64,000 nt of DNA from Atriophallophorus winterbourni. Its lineage: Eukaryota; Platyhelminthes; Trematoda; Plagiorchiida; Microphallidae. This document shows, piece by piece, positions 54,170 through 64,000 of the stretch (position 1 is its first letter; each line of letters begins with the position of its first letter). A model generated the notes under the pieces. It searched no databases, was not told the origin of the DNA, and saw nothing but the letters and a program-made list of their open reading frames with translations. A program made the translations under genes and the position numbers. The stretch is taken from the NCBI GenBank assembly GCA_013407085.1, contig JACCGJ010019062.1:1-64000 (forward strand), written 5' to 3'.

Positions 54170-55979
54170 CGGAGTTCGTCTACCTCTCATATTAAAAGAA
54201 GTAAACATAACCCCATAACCCTTCTCGAAAAAAAGATTGCTCGTCTCTCTACTTCTGCGAATCATAAGTTTGACTTCTTCTCTGTTATACGCCGACATGA
54301 GCTATGTAACTCTCTCCCAGGTATTAAAATTCGCCTCCTAGAGCGTCAAGAAAGAAAGGCTTTAAGCAGTAACTCAAAGACTAAGTCTTTGAATTGTCTT
54401 ACGAAGAATAGATGTATCTCATTAAAACGTGACATTTCTTCAATTATTTATCAAAAAGACAATAAGGATGTAGTCACTACTGACCCGCCCACAATAAGTC
54501 AGGCTTTCTCTTCATTCTTCAGCAGCTCATTTAATAATAACATTTACCATCCACCGGCAAACAATAACGTTCCCTTAAATACTATTGACTCCTTTACTTT
54601 GACTTTTAAAGAAATAAAAGATATTTCCCGTCGAAGTAAAATTTCTTACAAGCCCGATGGTGTAGGTTTTATATCAGCCATCTTACACAACAGCAGTGAA
54701 GATTTTACCTTACTCTTATTAAATCTTTTTAATATTTCTCTCAAATCCGGAATCTTTCCAACTCATTGGAAACACTCGGTTATTATCTCTCGTTTAAAAT
54801 CTGGTAATTCGAATCTCGTTACGATTTATCTCCCTATTAATCACACTCCTTTTCTCTCTAGGTTATTTGAAAAGTTGATTAAGGAATCTTTGTTGGACTA
54901 CCTTGGCCCAGATGCGTTCTCCCCAGTCCAACATGGTTTCCTAAACCAAAATCTTGTGCAACCTGCCAGTTAGAATATTCAGATCACATAACCAGTTCAC
55001 TAGACCAAGGATTATCAGAGATTATTGTATTCCTAGACATAAGCAAGGCTTTCGATCGGGTTCCACATACGCTACTCCTTTTGAAGTTATCATATTTAGG
55101 TATTCATGGGCCTTTATTGAGCTGGTTTCGTTTTTTCTGTCTGATCGCACCTTTTCATTTAGTTTTAACGGTGTTACTTTACCTAATCAGCCGATTTTAA
55201 GTGGCGTAATTCGGGGCAGCGTTCTAGGCCCCCTTCTTTTTCTCATTTATGTTAATGATCTGCACAGTGTTGTGAACCACTCTAAATTCTCTATCTTCGC
55301 TGATGACATAAAAGTCGTCCTATCATTTCCACCTAATGAAATGTCACAAACTCTGATATCCCTTAACACTGATCTTGCATCTCTATCAAACTGGGGCGCA
55401 CAATGGGGATTAGAATTTTCGGCTCCTAAGACACACTATATGGGATTACGCTGCTTAATCCCCTGTGACATACTTACATTGAATGGCTCAACCATAACTC
55501 CTTCTGCAGAAGTTAGGTATCTCGGATTTAGGTATTCCTCTTCTCTGGACTTTAATGAGCAAGCAAGACATCTCCTCACGAGAGCACGACAAAACTTTGG
55601 TTTAATTAACCATAAATTCCTCTTACGTGAAAGTAAAATTGCACTATATAAAATGAAGGTCCTGCCAATTCTTGATTATTGTAATATCATATATTCCCAC
55701 ATGGGGAGGCGTGATTCTTTTCTCTTAGAGAGACTTCAACGTAATTTCACCAAAATAACTTTGGGTTATTCTAACCCTCTGCCTTATCATGAAAGGTGTA
55801 ATTTGCTGAGTGTCGAACCACTATGGCTACGCAGAATTCGTCTGAATCTGCTTCTTTTCTTCCGAATCATTACTCAACAGCGAGTTAAGCTTCAGTCTGG
55901 CATGCGCTTTCGCGATTATATTCAATATGATCTGCGTAATCGAACAAGGCTATTGAATATCCCTTTCTCTCGCGCTTAA
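54170..55979 (+). pseudogene. LINE family C reverse transcriptase, three frames
   Basis: The segment 54389-54973 has SKISYKPDGVGF, the thumb-side start of RT, and HGFLNQNLV. From about 54973 to 55130 RT continues in a second frame (IVFLDISKAFDRVPHTLLL). From about 55130 it returns to a third (SGVIRGSVLGPLLFLIY, catalytic FADD at 55296-55307, LEFSAPKTHYMGLR, ILDYCNIIY) to the stop at 55977-55979. At least two single-base indels, so inactive, though the protein-level match is strong. Confidence 0.88.
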
Positions 55980-57351
55980 GTTAGATGTAACTTCTTCTTA
56001 ATTAGATATGCACAACTTTGGAATTCTCTTCCTCTTCATTTCCGTATATGCACATCTACAGGAAAATTTAAAACGCTTGTATAAACTCTTACCGTTCACT
56101 CACTATCCCAAATCCTTGAGATAAACTCTTCTCTAGATATTCTATACTCTCATGGGATCCCAGGTTTCTAATTTCACATCTTTCTCCACATATTAGTATA
56201 TCATGATGTCCTATGGTATTCTCTGGATAACTGGCAATTCAAGTGTCAGGTTACAGGACCTTTAGATATCTTGTTACACATCTTCATCGTAACCGTGCGT
56301 TTTATAATCATTTTCACCATATAACCATATCCTTAACCGTTTTCTGCTTATATATCTGCATATATTAGTATATCATGAGGTCAAATAGTATTCTCTGGAT
56401 AACTGGCCATTCAAGTGTCAGGTTACCGGACCCTAGAAATGCTTTTACACAAATTAATCTTAACATTGCCTTCGATAACATTTTCTATACACCATTATGT
56501 ATATAACTGTCTTTTATTTCTCATGAGGCCTAGAAATGTCTCATTTTTATCTTAACGTGCAAAATATTAAAAATCTACCAAAAAATAAAAAAAACGTAAA
56601 AAACGTAAAAAAACTAAAAAAACATTATGTTTCTTTTAAATGTACATTCTTATTTCTTAAATGATGTAATATTTTACTTTGATGACCTCTCACCGTGCTG
56701 GTGGAGAGAAAATCTTTCATTATATTCCAGTGTCTTCGAATAACGAACCATCACTGTAATTGGCTCGAAATCTATCCGCCCGAGATTTGTTCCGTATGCG
56801 ATTCATTCTCCTGCAGATAACGAAAATCCGGCTGGTGAACAAATTTTGGTTCGATTCGTCGACAATTCTTCAAGAGTATTGGAGCACAGCACCCTACTGC
56901 CTACTCCCTGCTATTAGCAACACCCTCTCTCATCCCCCACAATTTCTTAGATTTTCTTATTCTTGTGGATTTATGTTCCCTTTTCAATCTTCTTATTCAA
57001 ACTTTTCGTAAAAACATGAATTCATTCATATATAATTTATTTATCAATTTTTTTATGACAACTTCATTACAATTCGCACCACTTTTTCCATAATTACCTT
57101 CCATTTCTGTTCTCCATTTGCTTCTTGCATCCTTGCCATTCGTAAATCTTGACATAATTTAAATGAAATTCTATTTCTATTAGACATTTATAATTTTTTT
57201 CTTACCTACTGTATATTAATTTCTCTTATTGAACGGAAAAAAATGTTTAAAAATCCCGCTCAATTCTGTCACATGCACTGTACTATTTTCTGATGCTGTT
57301 CAAATTTTGATAAACTGATCATGTATTGCATGCCTTGGATATCCAAAGATA

Positions 57352-57383
<32 letters not shown>
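57352..57383 (+). repeat. ATT tail of the family C LINE
   Basis: About ten ATT units directly after the hairpin-containing 3' end; LINE 3' tails of this kind mark the insertion junction. Confidence 0.88.
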
Positions 57384-57384
<1 letters not shown>

Positions 57385-57389
57385 CATCA

Positions 57390-58185
57390 TTATAAAGTTG
57401 ATCATAACGTGAAAAACTATTTCTATGAGAATATGGTGTTTTAGAGGTTAAAATATTCCTCTCGTTAAAGACACTACGAGAACTACAATCATAAATAAAC
57501 AGTTTTAACCGAAATTTATGCACTGATTCGCATGAACATTGATGGCATGCAATAAACGACATTGGAAGAAGTCCTTATACAACTTTTCTAATGAACAGCA
57601 CTGGTTAGGCCTAGTAATCCGCGGGTGGTGGAAATCAAATTCTAGGAGAACTTTTGACCCTGCACAATGAGATGGTCACAAAGATTTACCAAAACCTGCT
57701 ATCCTGCTTGTGGGATCATATGACCACATGCTATAGGGATAAATTACGCCTAAGATTAGACAAGACGTGAAATAATTTTGGCATTGAGCGTACTGAGCTT
57801 GAGACTTGATTTTGTTGTTTTAGGGACTATCTTGAATAACTGAGCAACATCACCAATGATGAGTGTATCTCGTATATCACATCTAACAAAAAATATCTGC
57901 GAATAATTTGAGCTAGAATATGATCTGATGCAGAGGGCCAATTTTGGTCCATGCAATAACAAGTGGTCGTTTCACATAAAACCCGGATACGGTGCCTCGC
58001 ATTGAAGAATTGCATAAGTTTGCTCAAGGTTTGAGCAAAAACCCAAGGAGTTGCGTTAGGCAGACTGCAGAACAATGATACCTTGAAGGTTTAAAATCAC
58101 GAGCTCTATACCGTGACGTTTTTCCTCCATAGATCCGTTTGTAAATTCTTTCATTATCAAAGAAACTCCACTTTCAGGAACACTT
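57390..58185. other. Unassigned spacer
   Basis: No recognisable gene or repeat. Confidence 0.45.
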
Positions 58186-58189
58186 GACC

Positions 58190-58570
58190 GAACGCTCAAA
58201 TGCTAATCATCGGAGACTTCAAACTTTCGTTGCTCCATTCAAGCGGCCAGCATAAAACGAATCTCACTTGAGCACAAACTTCGCGAAGAATTCGACCCAG
58301 TTCCAGTGTACAATCACGCCTTTAACCATACACGAATGAATGGAACAGAACCACCATCTATTATACAGCGTGTTTTGACTTCGAACACAACGGCTCTGGA
58401 ATCAATCGTCTACAAAGCTACATTGAGGCGGAGTTACCATGTGATGTTCATGCTTGATTATGTCTGCAGTGGATTGAGACACAGCCGCGAGACGAAGGTC
58501 ATCCGTAAAGTCGACTTTGGATACACAGAGAAGCACTCAGTGAAACAACTTGATTTCAATGACTAAAATA
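58190..58570 (+). pseudogene. CR1-like LINE (family A) endonuclease fragment
   Basis: LIIGDFKLS near 58205, then YNHAFNHTRMNG (compare YNHVFGFTRMRG in the minus-strand LINE at 9900-12522), VLTSNTTALESIVYK and LDYVCSGLRHS. The SDH box is lost (RSYHVM). Two frames. Confidence 0.83.
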
Positions 58571-58609
58571 CACATCACAACACATTGTTAAGGTAACTAC
58601 AGATGCATA

Positions 58610-59215
58610 TCAAATCGAAATCTTTTTAATTAGTTATGCACATATTTGTAATTCTCTTCCACACTAATTTCGCATGGGCACATCTACAGGAAAATTCAAA
58701 TCGCTTGTAGGATCTCTTAATGTTAATTCACTGAGAGAAATTCTTAAAATAAATTCTTCATTAGATAACTTATACTCTCGTGGTATCCCGGGATTCTAAG
58801 TTTACTTAAAGTTTTCTAATATTAGTATGTCATGGGTTCCGGTATTATCCACTGATTGATTTTAGCTAAAAGTGTCATGTTGCCAGACCCTAGCCATGCT
58901 TTTACGTTAATTAATCACAACATTGCATTCGATGATATTCACTATACACTTTCATGTATATAACAGTCTCTTATTTTCTATGAGGACTATAAATGTCACA
59001 TTTTCATCCTACGGTGCAAATGATAAAATTTACCATACATATTTATCAAAAAATACTCAAAAAAAACTAAATGTAAATTCTGCCAAACATTATGCTTCTT
59101 TAATGTACATTGCTATTCTTTTTAACTGAAGGAATATTTTATGTTGATGACCTCTCAGCATTCTGGTGAATGGAATATCTTTCCTTGTATTCCAGTGTCT
59201 TCGAATACCGTGTTT
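58610..59215 (+). repeat. LINE family C 3' UTR copy
   Basis: Nucleotide match to 55997-56750 in order: TAATTAG-TATGCACA, GCACATCTACAGGAAAATT, TATTAGTAT-TCATG, CCAGTGTCTTCGAATA. One of the two internal repeated blocks is present only once. No coding. Confidence 0.8.
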
Positions 59216-59745
59216 GCGGTACAACATCTTTTGAAAAACAGAAATGAAACATCTTGGCATTGAAACTACGAATTGGAAAGAACTTGCTCTCGACCGCTCA
59301 CTTCATTGCAGACGATATCCAGGCAAGCGGTATCCTGAGAATGCTGAGGAGAGTATATGAGCGGTGATCTCCTGAAACGCTTTGCGAATTTTAAATACTT
59401 ACATCCATTGGAAGATAGAGAACATGATCGAAATTTCGACATCGTGGCTGCGTAATCACTTGAATTGCTGAGTGAAATTTACCACCGAGAAACAAAGCAA
59501 GTTGATTGGATGCAGCACATCCCATACCACGAGAGAATGGCCATGCTAAGATTGACCGACTTCACACAAATGAGAGTAAGGAGCTACATGATCCTAGCGT
59601 ATATAATAATGCGGATGGAAAATCTTCCCCTCCACGATTTGATAAAACTTAGTTCCCCTAAGATTACACGAAGTCATTTAAGTTGCCTCGTTATACCACA
59701 ATCAAGTCACCGTTGTATTTGCTTTTTTGAAATTCACTATCTCAG
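59215..59745 (+). pseudogene. RTE/CR1 chimeric fragment
   Basis: 59215-59300 is the zinc-finger RTE (KHLGIETTNWKELALDRS). From about 59315 the translation is CR1 family A (SGILRMLRRV, NTYIH, LLSEIYHRETKQVDW, MRVRSYMILAYIIM), matching the C-terminal block at 9922-10440. The two families are joined without spacer. Confidence 0.78.
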
Positions 59746-60065
59746 GATATTGTGAACGCCCCATTGTTTCGTGATTTCACATATAAACTGTAGTTTATAT
59801 CTAAGAACACAAAAGTATTGGCACCGTTTATTGGCATAATCTGAACACAAGCAAGCCAAATACCGCAAGAGAAGTTTGATTGCATCCTCTGTATTTTTAT
59901 AGCTGTTATCCAATTGTAGATATAAATCAATCGCTTTTTTACCATAAAATCTTGATTCTTGATTCTCGATCTGGGGAGATGTACATTTTGTCTTGATGGC
60001 ATTGAGAACTATATTTTTTCTCGGTCGTAGCAAACTTAATCATAGATTTCGAAACACTTTACTGA
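59746..60065. other. Unassigned spacer
   Basis: Minus-strand frames at 59737-60033 have no motif that I recognise. Confidence 0.4.
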
Positions 60066-60069
60066 TCGG

Positions 60070-60345
60070 ATAAAAAGTATGAAAGGTATATCCAAAAGTA
60101 TCGGAGCTCAAAATAATCCAACCGCATGTCAAGCGTCAATCCGTCAAATGCGATATCCGGCGTCCTAATCGGGTTCGTTCTGGATCTTTTTCTGTTCAAT
60201 GCGTTTGCTAATGATTTGCCAACCGTGATCCAATCGAAGTACGTTTTACTTGTGGACGATTCTTTATTATTGGCTTCGGCATTTATGATGGAGCAATGCG
60301 AGAGCCTGCAGGAAAAGAGCAACAAAATTGTGGCGTGATCTAGGA
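60070..60345 (+). pseudogene. LINE RT fragment
   Basis: SNAISGVLIGFVLDLFLFNAFANDLPTV and KYVLLVDDSLLLASAF correspond to the RT boxes GVPQGSVLGPLLF and FADD; the catalytic box is LVDD. A decayed continuation runs to about 60560. Confidence 0.75.
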
Positions 60346-60559
60346 AGAGGTTGCTCCAGACAAACGAACAAACACGTGTCTTACAACACTTGTAATTCGG
60401 TCCACCGCATCGATCACATTACATCGAAAGCACTTCCATTTGACCAGTAGCTGATGAGAAAGACCTTGAAGTTATAGTTTCCGACTCATTTAAAACCAAA
60501 GCTGACAATGTAGGAAAGATTGGCAATGCAAAACGCTTTCTCCATCCATTCGTCATTCA

Positions 60560-61830
60560 AAGTAATTCAAACAATCTAATGGTCCGAAAAGCAGATACTT
60601 CACAGTAACCATAGATTAAAATTATAGGTAATGCATAAAAACAACAAAAATATTTTATCAATATGTTAAGTCAGCATGTGTATTCAGGTGTGAGGTTGGA
60701 TTTCATCAATATATATATTTGTCAAGTTCTGCCGTAAACAAGTTCAGGCTTAATGCAAAAATGATATGTGAGGACAGAAAGTTCCATATAAAAGAAACTA
60801 GGAGAGCAAAGAACAACCTTTGAAAATTTGATCTAGAGTTTGGAATAATTAACTCGTTGCCATGAGATCTGCTACCACGTGCATCTTGCCGATGTAGAGG
60901 TGTTCAAGCGGGTGATCTACTGTATGCAGAATGTTGAACCGCAGGATCAAGTCACCTCTGCCATACGGTATGAAAAGTCAAACAGGTTCAGAGTTGCAAA
61001 CCTCTCCCCGGATAGCCCGTTATATAGTCTGATCACCAGTTTTATAGCGCGATGGTATGCGTGTTTAAGCAAGGTCATGTCATTTTGTAACCACGTGGAC
61101 CATGCTTGAACAGCGTGCTTAATTGTTGGCTGGATATAAGCGTTATTTATCCGTGGGTGTATTTGCTTTTTGAAACTACCGAAGGTCCTTCTGAGAATGG
61201 CAAAGTATTGGCAGGAATTTTTGTATACCACAGAACACTGCTGTTGAAGACTTCTAGTTACTGCTAATCCACACACCCAGGTCTTTCTCTACGTTAACCG
61301 ATGAAAGTTGCTGAGATCCCAAAGAATAAGTGAATTTGAAGGTCTTACTGACATTTATGATTTCACCTTTTGGATGTTGAATTGTATGCAGTTTCGTAAT
61401 GACAAAGTTTGAAGTGCTTCGAGATCTTTTTGTAGAATTTGACAATATTTTATGGTGCGTACGCTAGTTAAGACTTTGATGTCATTCGCAAATAGAATGA
61501 TTTTGCTGCCTAATGTTTCAGGTATATCATTCGCATACACCAGGAAGAGCATGGTTCCAAGACTGAGCATTGAGGTACGGCAATTATAACGTCTACTGTG
61601 CTGGATACTGCCCATTAACTCTAACCCTGATAACTCTACCATTCAATAATCCTGTATCCGGGCCAATAATATGCCGCCCCACCTCAAGCTGCCATAATTT
61701 TTGTACGATTATGGTTTGGTTAACACGGTCAAAAGCTTTGGAAATATCCAAATAACAAGCATGGATAGGGTATCTTTTATCAATTGGTTCGAGTCCAGTT
61801 TTCGTTTTCTGATGTAACCACAACTACGTT
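60560..61830 (-). pseudogene. CR1-like LINE (family B), RT to 3' end, decayed
   Basis: Minus strand, from right to left: YPIHACYLDISKAFDRVNQ near 61760, MLFLVYANDIPETLGSKIILFANDIK near 61500 (catalytic FADD changed to FAND), KDLGVWIS near 61270, RINNAYIQPTIKHAVQAWSTW near 61120, then a 3' UTR ending near 60570 with the CCATAGATTAAAAT motif. Several frame shifts. Confidence 0.87.
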
Positions 61831-62055
61831 CAACGTGTTGCGGATACCAAAGAATAATTAACCAACATTGGCAGTAGTGGGCTCTCATTTGAAGCTTCCC
61901 ACCGACAGTAATTCTGGACGCTCGATCGGCTTATCAGCCATTGACAGTCCTTTGACAACTGAACTGAACTGAATAGCGATCATGTCAATGGCTGTACTGT
62001 GTGAGTTAACAGAATATGATGTGGCTCACACGTAGCAACCATTTGTCGCCTATAG

Positions 62056-62058
<3 letters not shown>

Positions 62059-62098
<40 letters not shown>
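62059..62098. repeat. TA microsatellite
   Basis: About 40 bp of TA just upstream of the last LINE. Confidence 0.95.
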
Positions 62099-62102
<4 letters not shown>

Positions 62103-62136
62103 GCACGATCTCAGACAAATATGGTGCCGTAGTTGC

Positions 62137-62523
62137 TAAGTGTGGGAAACAACCAAACGCGCAATCCACTATCATGGATTACATCAGCACGTGAACAAAC
62201 CCACTAGGTTCCGCGATGGATGCACTCCATCCACTCTTGACTTGATGCTGTCGTCTCAGCTAGAAGCTGTCAAGAATGTCAAGTTCCTACCCCCTCTTGG
62301 CAAAAGCGACCACGTAATGTTAAGCTTCGAAGCGCTGTTGCGTTTTCACAAACCTCTTGCGCGCCCTAGACGTAATTTTAGGCGTGTTGACTGGGGCCTA
62401 CTTTTACAGTCATCAAAATCTTACCTTCTGTTCTCGAGTGATTCTAGTGTAACTGAAAACTGGGACAGAATTTGCAGATTTTTAACGGGCTACAAGACCT
62501 GCATGCTCCACTGCAATGAGTGA
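62137..62523 (+). pseudogene. LINE family D endonuclease, C-terminal part
   Basis: HVNKPTRFRDGCTPSTLDLM and GKSDHVMLSFEAL are the last two conserved endonuclease blocks, with the SDH catalytic motif intact. The N-terminal two thirds are missing. The frame stops at 62521-62523. Confidence 0.85.
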
Positions 62524-64000
62524 ATAAGCACCAGCGGCCACCCTGGTGGTCTCCCAGCGTTCGTCGTTCTATTCGTAAACGTGATCGCTTATGGAGGCAA
62601 TATAGGCTATCGCTCACCTCTGGTTTGTGGGTCCGTTACAGAACCGCCCGAAACGCTTGTGTCAAAATGCAGCGTGTGCTCAAACAGAAGTTTGAGTTAT
62701 CCTTAGCCAGGGATGCTAAATCCAACCCGAAAAGGTTTTACAGTTACGCGCAATCTGAAGGAAAAACTAGGGTAAACATCGGTGACTTAAAACTGGAGGA
62801 TGGACAAGTAGCTACTAGTGACCTAGCTGAGGCGGCAGCCTTCTCAAAGTTTTTCAGTAGCGTTCAGCGTAGGGACAATTCTTTACTCACACCGCCTGAG
62901 TTGCTTAACTTTCCATCTGGTGTCCCTGCACTAGATGATTTGTCCTTTAATGAGGCGGAGGTGTATGGAGCTCTTATTCATGTTCGTGCTAACAAGGCTG
63001 AGGGTCCGGATCACATCTACTCAATTATGTTGAGAAATCTAGCCCCAGTGCTTGCAGAACCACTATGTGAGCTCTTCAATTCATGTTTGCACTCGGCAAT
63101 GGTTCCTCGTGAGGGGAAAGAAGCCATAGTAGTACCAATACACAAAGGTGGTTGCAGGTCGATTCTTGGTAACTATAGACCAGTCAGCCTGACCAGCATC
63201 GTCTCGAAAGTATTGGAAAGACTTATACGCGACAAAATCTGCCAGCATCTCTGCCAGCATTCTCTACGTAGTGTAGCTCAAAATGGATTCCTGAAAGGGA
63301 GGTCTTGTTTGACTTACCTTTTGAGTTTCCTCAATATTGCTACGAAAAGGTTGGATGAAGGGAAGCCGGTCGAAGCGCTCTACCTAGATTTTAGCAAGGC
63401 TTTCGATTCCGTCAGCCACAGATTTTTAGAAACTAAGCTGGCCGCAAAAGGCATACGGGGTAGTTTACTTGCTTGGATAAAATCATTCCTGACAGGTGGG
63501 ACCTTTAGAGTGCGAGTAGAATCTACGTTGTCGATCCAAACGGAGGTGATAAGTGGTGTGCCTCAGGGGTCTGTGCTAGGTCCGCTGCTCTTTCTAATTT
63601 TTATCGATGACTTGTCGCCTATTTTGGAGTGCCCGTGCTTCATTTTTGCGGATGACGTGAAGTTCATTGGTTCAACGTATGACGATACTCTGTTGCACGA
63701 CCTCGAGCGGGTCATTGACTGGTCCATACTTTGGGACCTCCCACTGAACCTCAATAAGTTACAACTCTTGTCTGCTCTGGTCGACAAGATCACAGTCCAG
63801 GTGTCAGGTACTCCTATTAGCGTTGATGCCACACAGCGTGTTAAGGACTTGGGTGTTCTAGTTAGAGCTGACTTCAAATGGGATGACCAATGCGCTGTTG
63901 CAGCGCAACGTGCACGCAATGTGCTTTTTCGGTTGAAGTCGGTGCTTTCCAGCAGAAGTCCCGACGTGTTCCTGCTACTTTACAAGGCGTTAGTCAGGCC
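62520..64000 (+). CDS. LINE family D reverse transcriptase, open to the window edge
   Basis: An uninterrupted frame (62520 onward, 493 codons to the edge) with the whole RT: ANKAEGPDHIYS, NYRPVSLTSIVSKV, QNGFLKGRSCLTYLLSF, LYLDFSKAFDSV, SGVPQGSVLGPLLFLIF, catalytic FADD, then VKDLGVLVRADFKWD. It encodes a polymerase that copies the element RNA at the nicked target. All catalytic residues are present and no stop occurs, in contrast to every other LINE here, so this copy is probably the youngest. The start is unclear because the frame is fused upstream to the endonuclease by a shift. Ends outside the window. Confidence 0.92.
   Translation, partial: MNKHQRPPWWSPSVRRSIRKRDRLWRQYRLSLTSGLWVRYRTARNACVKMQRVLKQKFELSLARDAKSNPKRFYSYAQSEGKTRVNIGDLKLEDGQVATSDLAEAAAFSKFFSSVQRRDNSLLTPPELLNFPSGVPALDDLSFNEAEVYGALIHVRANKAEGPDHIYSIMLRNLAPVLAEPLCELFNSCLHSAMVPREGKEAIVVPIHKGGCRSILGNYRPVSLTSIVSKVLERLIRDKICQHLCQHSLRSVAQNGFLKGRSCLTYLLSFLNIATKRLDEGKPVEALYLDFSKAFDSVSHRFLETKLAAKGIRGSLLAWIKSFLTGGTFRVRVESTLSIQTEVISGVPQGSVLGPLLFLIFIDDLSPILECPCFIFADDVKFIGSTYDDTLLHDLERVIDWSILWDLPLNLNKLQLLSALVDKITVQVSGTPISVDATQRVKDLGVLVRADFKWDDQCAVAAQRARNVLFRLKSVLSSRSPDVFLLLYKALVR

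Larger units (their letters stand above)
53340..57385 (+). mobile_element. CR1-like LINE (family C), near full length
   Basis: ORF with endonuclease (53340-54161), linker and RT (54170-55979), a 1.4-kb 3' UTR and an ATT tail (57352-57383). Nearest relatives in the window: 42906-44350 and 58610-59215. The 3' UTR holds two diverged copies of a block with TATTAGTATATCATGA and TTCTCTGGATAACTGGC (56190-56270 and 56360-56440) and, before the tail, the hairpin CCTTGGATATCCAAAG. The ATG at 53340 begins the endonuclease, but an ORF1 is not evident upstream. Confidence 0.85.
62110..64000 (+). mobile_element. CR1-like LINE (family D), 5'-truncated, continuing past the window
   Basis: Endonuclease C-terminal part at 62137-62520 and reverse transcriptase from 62520 to the window edge. 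The two parts are in different frames, needing one base near 62517-62521. No relatives of this family are apparent elsewhere in the window. Confidence 0.9.

Noticed and set aside
60440..60480. CTGATGAGAAAG as a hammerhead core
   Set aside because: GAAA follows with no room for stem II; it lies in decayed LINE sequence.
63563..63919. Minus-strand frame of 118 codons
   Set aside because: Antisense shadow of the plus-strand LINE RT.
1..64000. CRISPR arrays, rRNA, operons or bacterial regulatory sites
   Set aside because: Nothing of the kind is seen; the sequence is eukaryotic. The tandem repeats found are microsatellites or duplications without spacer structure.

Overview
The window looks like a stretch of flatworm (platyhelminth) nuclear DNA, most likely from a trematode. 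The evidence is the mix of RTE/SR2-like and CR1-like LINEs, BEL/Pao LTR elements, hammerhead-ribozyme repeats, AT-rich intergenic DNA, genes split by GT-AG introns, and no bacterial-style operons. The species cannot be fixed from the sequence alone. Most of the window is decayed transposable elements; I can support two host genes.

Layout. 1-2917: 3' part of a BEL/Pao element (pol with one in-frame stop, then the 3' LTR). 4282-6635: two pieces of an SR2-like RTE, each between its own long direct repeat. 6931-9819: an end-to-end Ginger-type DNA transposon with 260-bp terminal inverted repeats and an intron-containing integrase gene, inserted in a TA microsatellite. 9900-12955: CR1-like LINE (minus strand) and a 3' scrap of a zinc-finger RTE. 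14.1-14.7 kb: an inverted pair of a dispersed repeat. 15208-16918: a two-exon bZIP transcription-factor gene (plus strand). 17.2-24.6 kb: LINE and RTE scraps, several hammerhead motifs and a tRNA-derived SINE. 25921-36462: a nine-exon LRRC56 homologue (minus strand), whose introns carry RTE 3' ends, a 110-bp-arm palindrome, an ATT microsatellite and hammerhead motifs. 37.4-44.8 kb: LINE and RTE debris. 46411-51962: a deleted BEL element with both LTRs, its 3' LTR split by an insertion and its integrase carrying an in-frame dispersed repeat. 52.3-61.8 kb: a BEL scrap, a near full-length CR1-like LINE and many fragments. 62.1-64.0 kb: a CR1-like LINE whose reverse-transcriptase frame is open to the window edge.

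How parts relate. LRRC56 proteins act in ciliary/flagellar dynein-arm biology; the bZIP gene is a probable transcription regulator; nothing here links the two. The repeats form families with several members in the window: a zinc-finger RTE, three CR1-like LINE families with recognisable 3' ends, a dispersed repeat of about 110-230 bp, and two hammerhead classes. The hammerheads (best at 22095-22137, 27762-27803 and 44422-44467) are the most interesting layer, since they suggest that self-cleaving RNA retroelements have spread here, including into the introns of LRRC56.
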